In this document: one piece after another, positions 61,101 through 64,000 of the stretch
Layout of the letters: each line of letters starts with the position of its first letter
Position numbering within the stretch: position 1 is the first letter of the stretch
Position numbers and translations under genes: made by a program
The notes under the pieces: generated by a model
Databases searched by the model: none
Seen by the model: the letters and a program-made list of their open reading frames with translations, nothing else
What the model was told of the DNA's origin: nothing
From: Odontesthes bonariensis
Taxonomy: Eukaryota; Chordata; Actinopteri; Atheriniformes; Atherinopsidae
NCBI RefSeq assembly: GCF_027942865.1
Contig: NC_134509.1
Coordinates: forward strand, 27,722,197 to 27,786,196
Direction of reading: 5' to 3'
DNA: 64,000 bases

Positions 61101-63258
61101 TTCCTGTACTTGTGTGTGTTTGTGTGTTCAGAGGCCTCCGTTTCAAAGAAAAAGCGCATGTGTGTGCGTCTCGCCCCGCTGGGCAGTGTGGACTCAGCTG
61201 TGTTGGATATCAAACTGACGGCCAAGAGCAAAATGATGTTGCAGCATTACACATATGTGGGGTTGGTAGCATTTGCCGATATGTTCATTTATCTTTGTCC
61301 TCATTCATGAAATGTTTTATTTAAAAAGCATTCTTTTTCCTGAAATTGATCCTTTAAATGAAAATCGGATGGTGCATCTAGTGCTTTAGTGATATTTATA
61401 TAGTTCTTAATTTGTCATTAATTTTCCTTTTACGCAGAGACATCCATGGCTATGTGCTGTGGTGCAGAAAGGGGCTATTTTCTGGCCCTGTGCCCCAAGC
61501 CAAGCCCCGCAGTTTCAGCCTGGACCTCCGTAAGCTCTCCTTGGAGCAGCCGCCGCCGCCTCCTCTTATTCTCAGACCCAGGTAGAGCTGTTAAATATAG
61601 TGACTTATTTTGAGAAGTCGTTATCATTTATATCTCACTCAAGATGATATAGGTAAAAAAAAAAACAAGAGAAACTATGATTTCATAAGAAAAGTTTGCG
61701 TCCTTGACATTAATATCTTCCTTTTCCTTCTACAGCAATCCTCCTCCTCCACTGCCACAGAGCAGAATAAGTCAGAGACGCTGTAGCCTCAAAATCGATG
61801 TCAACTCGGACAAACCTGATGGTAGTTTTCAGGGAATTACAGGTACACCAAACCCATTTTTCATGGGATTTTTATGAACATTAATGGTTGAATCAGTCTG
61901 ACTGTGACAGCATTCAGTCATTCACACATCGGCCGAATAGATGTTAATGCTCCTCACAGCTTCATTCAAACGTCCCCATGGTAGGAAAGGAGAGTGCCAA
62001 CGTCAGATTATACCAGACTGCTGATCTTGAGGAAGGCCGGAGAGCCAAGAGTCTGTAAATGAAGTATAATGCATTTAAAGCTGGACTGTATAGCAGTTTC
62101 ATCAGCAACACTTCCCCACTATATACATGCATGATATTTGCTATTTGCCCAAAATTGGACAGTACATCAAGTGAAGCATGATGTCAAAGTCCTTATGGAG
62201 TCCCAGTTTTCTTATAACAAAATGTTTTGTCTCAGCAAATCTTATAATAATGAGTTATGAGCATAGTTGTCGTCAGCTCACGTCAGTGTCTGCAAGCACT
62301 GCTTTTCACTGTTGTGTGTCCCATCTTTTCCTGTCAGGCAGAGAGGAGAAGCTGCAGCGCGATCCAAAAAAAAAAAGCAGAAAAATATGGAATCACTATC
62401 GTTGGAGGGTGTTCATTCACCTGTTTTATTAAGTTAGATTTAAAAGAACTTCATAGATATGGCACCAAACCGTTTTATATAACAGCACAACAGCATTCTA
62501 AATTTATACAAAATAGATAACTTCTGTAATTACATTTTCCAAACAGATAAAGGAAAAATCTGTGTCTCGTCTGTGAGATTCCTCTGACAAACGCAGACGA
62601 TTTGATGAATTAAGATCCACCCTTAACCACGCGTCCGATCTGTTAATGTCACTGCAGTTCGGACTTGTGGCGGTTGGGTCTAACCCAGTGAGTTTGCTGT
62701 CATGAGAGAGCGCTGCATTTCATGAATAGGCTGAAGTCTAAGAACCATTATTATTGACGTGTTGCCGTTTCTCGCCGGAGACATCCACTCAGCTGTTATA
62801 CCCTTCTCTCCCTGCAGCCCTAGATGGAGTTCCTTTCAGCCTGCATCCAAATTATGATATCCAGGCCAATGGAAAGGTAGGGTTCCTATTTTCAACTAAC
62901 TAAATGAATAGGTTGTAAAACTTTGCTTTAAGACACCGTTTCATTTTTCCCTCGTTTTCATCCCTTGTACAAATAAGTACTGTTTATGCTTTTCTGTGTC
63001 GTGTTGCTCATAGACCCTGCAGCTAAACTTCCAGTTAAACAACATTCGTATAAAGTCCCTTAATGACATTGAAAATGAGGTAGGTTTACATCTGATCTTT
63101 GATTTCTGCCGTGTCATTTTTGCCTCCGTGAATTGAAAACATACTCCCTTTTTTTTTTTTTTTTTTTTCAGTACGGTTACACGTTCGCCGTTGAGGAGTC
63201 TGCTGCAAAGAGGAACAGACCTTCAATCCCATCAGGAGGTGCCTCTTCAGATCAGTGA
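58196..63258 (+). CDS. mvb12a: MVB12A, multivesicular body subunit 12A (ESCRT-I), 9 coding exons, 288 aa
   Basis: Subunit of the ESCRT-I complex that sorts ubiquitinated cargo at endosomes. Coding exons: 58196-58285, 60700-60783, 60903-61002, 61132-61261, 61438-61581, 61736-61842, 62818-62876, 63014-63079, 63172-63258. Phases agree (867 nt). The N-terminal MABP domain (about 8-145) runs from [12 protein letters not shown] through [14 protein letters not shown] and DIQIISEKD to [14 protein letters not shown], almost identical to the human protein, and [13 protein letters not shown] Pro-rich linker at about 171-195 (two PPPP runs) could bind SH3 domains, as reported for human MVB12A (CFBP). The C-terminal UMA domain (about 220-275) contains [13 protein letters not shown] and [20 protein letters not shown]. 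The start is chosen because the ATG directly follows an acceptor and aligns with the human N-terminus. The third-to-fourth coding-exon join restores KASVS. The donor at 61262 (GG/GTTGGT) is weak. Confidence 0.95.
58430..58990 (-). mobile_element. Non-LTR retrotransposon fragment in an mvb12a intron
   Basis: On the minus strand, [15 protein letters not shown], then [20 protein letters not shown] and LRTLRRNKL are the post-catalytic region of a fish LINE reverse transcriptase, with deletions. The plus strand begins TTTTATTGTCATCTTACAAG, a typical 3' tail of such elements. It is antisense to mvb12a, within its second intron, between the first two coding exons. Confidence 0.75.
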
Positions 63259-63991
63259 CCTTCGCACTGTGTCAAAACAGCAATATCCAATTTCTGTCAC
63301 CTAATTGTATCCGAGGGAGGGATTCTAGGGTAGCAACTTAAATCAGGGTACAGATGAAGGATTATCATGCCTACATTTAGGTTCATATAGTGAAGTTACC
63401 ATTTGAGAGATGAGATTGGCTATCACATTGTGTCTCGCGTTAAGTTCAGAATTCAAAATTTGAACGACTCGAAGTTACTTGCCAAAGATGAGGCCTGTTT
63501 GAAGAAAAATGAAAGGGCTAAAGATGCGGTTAGCTTTGGATCTCTAAAGCAACTGCAGCATTAAGCCAAATGTCTTTGCTTTTAGTTTCTTATTTTTCAA
63601 ATGTAGAATATTTGTATGCTAAAAATTAAGATGCACTTTGCCACTTAAGATGTCTTCTTCTTGTTATTTTGTATGTTTGCCTGTTACACATCTTGATGCT
63701 TTTCAATCAGCAACAGCAGAGCTGTGGATTCTGCTGTCTTTGCCAACCATGACAACACCTATATGTTGAATATGGTGCAATTCCTTGAAAGAATAGTGGC
63801 CTTGTGTCCAGTTTATATAATTCCCCGTGATTAATGTAATATTTTAAGGTGAATGGGAAGAAAGGGGAAAGTTTTTTTTCTGTTTTTTTTTTTTTTCTTG
63901 TCTTTTTATGTATGGCTGAGTATGGACCAAATATTTATCAGTGTTGAATTGTCTTTTTATGACCTTTAAAACAAACCTACTGCATGAAAAA

Positions 63992-63997
63992 ATTAAA
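63992..63997 (+). terminator. mvb12a: mvb12a poly(A) signal
   Basis: ATTAAA, the common variant hexamer, lies 734 nt after the stop codon and 3 nt before the window end. Cleavage is expected just outside the window. The 3'UTR (63259 onward) has several T-rich runs (63872-63896) and no other gene. Confidence 0.7.
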
Positions 63998-64000
63998 GTT

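Overview
The window is a piece of a ray-finned (teleost) fish nuclear genome. Genes are split by introns with GT-AG boundaries. The AT-rich noncoding DNA carries many teleost-type repeats: L2-like and other non-LTR fragments, a tRNA-derived SINE with an (ATGG)n tail, Tc1/mariner remnants, and inverted-repeat DNA elements. Vertebrate genes can be read exon by exon. All gene models below were assembled by eye from splice sites, reading phase and family resemblance; no database search was run.

Layout. (1) 1.3-18.6 kb, minus strand: a complete 17-exon adhesion GPCR of the ADGRE5/CD97 type, 727 codons plus stop, with signal peptide, three calcium-binding EGF modules, GAIN/GPS and seven membrane segments. 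(2) 18.7-31.9 kb: about 13 kb without a recognisable gene, holding SINE copies and non-LTR tails. (3) 31.9-36.5 kb, minus strand: a complete 8-exon gene for a 380-residue secreted protein with four Ig domains of perlecan-like type. (4) 37.5-41.2 kb: an L2 fragment, a 557-bp inverted-repeat element and a decayed non-LTR reverse transcriptase. (5) 41.5-50.9 kb, minus strand: a pbx4-like TALE homeobox gene recognisable over six exons but broken by two frameshifts, an in-frame stop and a mostly lost exon 2. Its introns contain a non-LTR reverse transcriptase, a piggyBac-like element and a Harbinger-like element. (6) 51-55 kb: sparse, with a minisatellite and one orphan candidate exon. (7) 55.4-64.0 kb, plus strand: mvb12a (ESCRT-I subunit), nine coding exons giving 288 residues, a CpG-rich promoter with YY1- and ZNF143-type motifs, and a 3'UTR reaching a poly(A) signal at the window edge.

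The intact genes do not form one pathway. They are an adhesion receptor, a secreted Ig protein that could be a matrix or cell-surface partner (untested), and an endosomal sorting subunit. Human ADGRE5, PBX4 and MVB12A all lie on 19p13, so conserved synteny is plausible. I found no clearly new multi-gene system. The most unusual items are the decaying homeobox gene, the compact four-Ig secreted protein, and three non-autonomous DNA elements defined by matched inverted ends.
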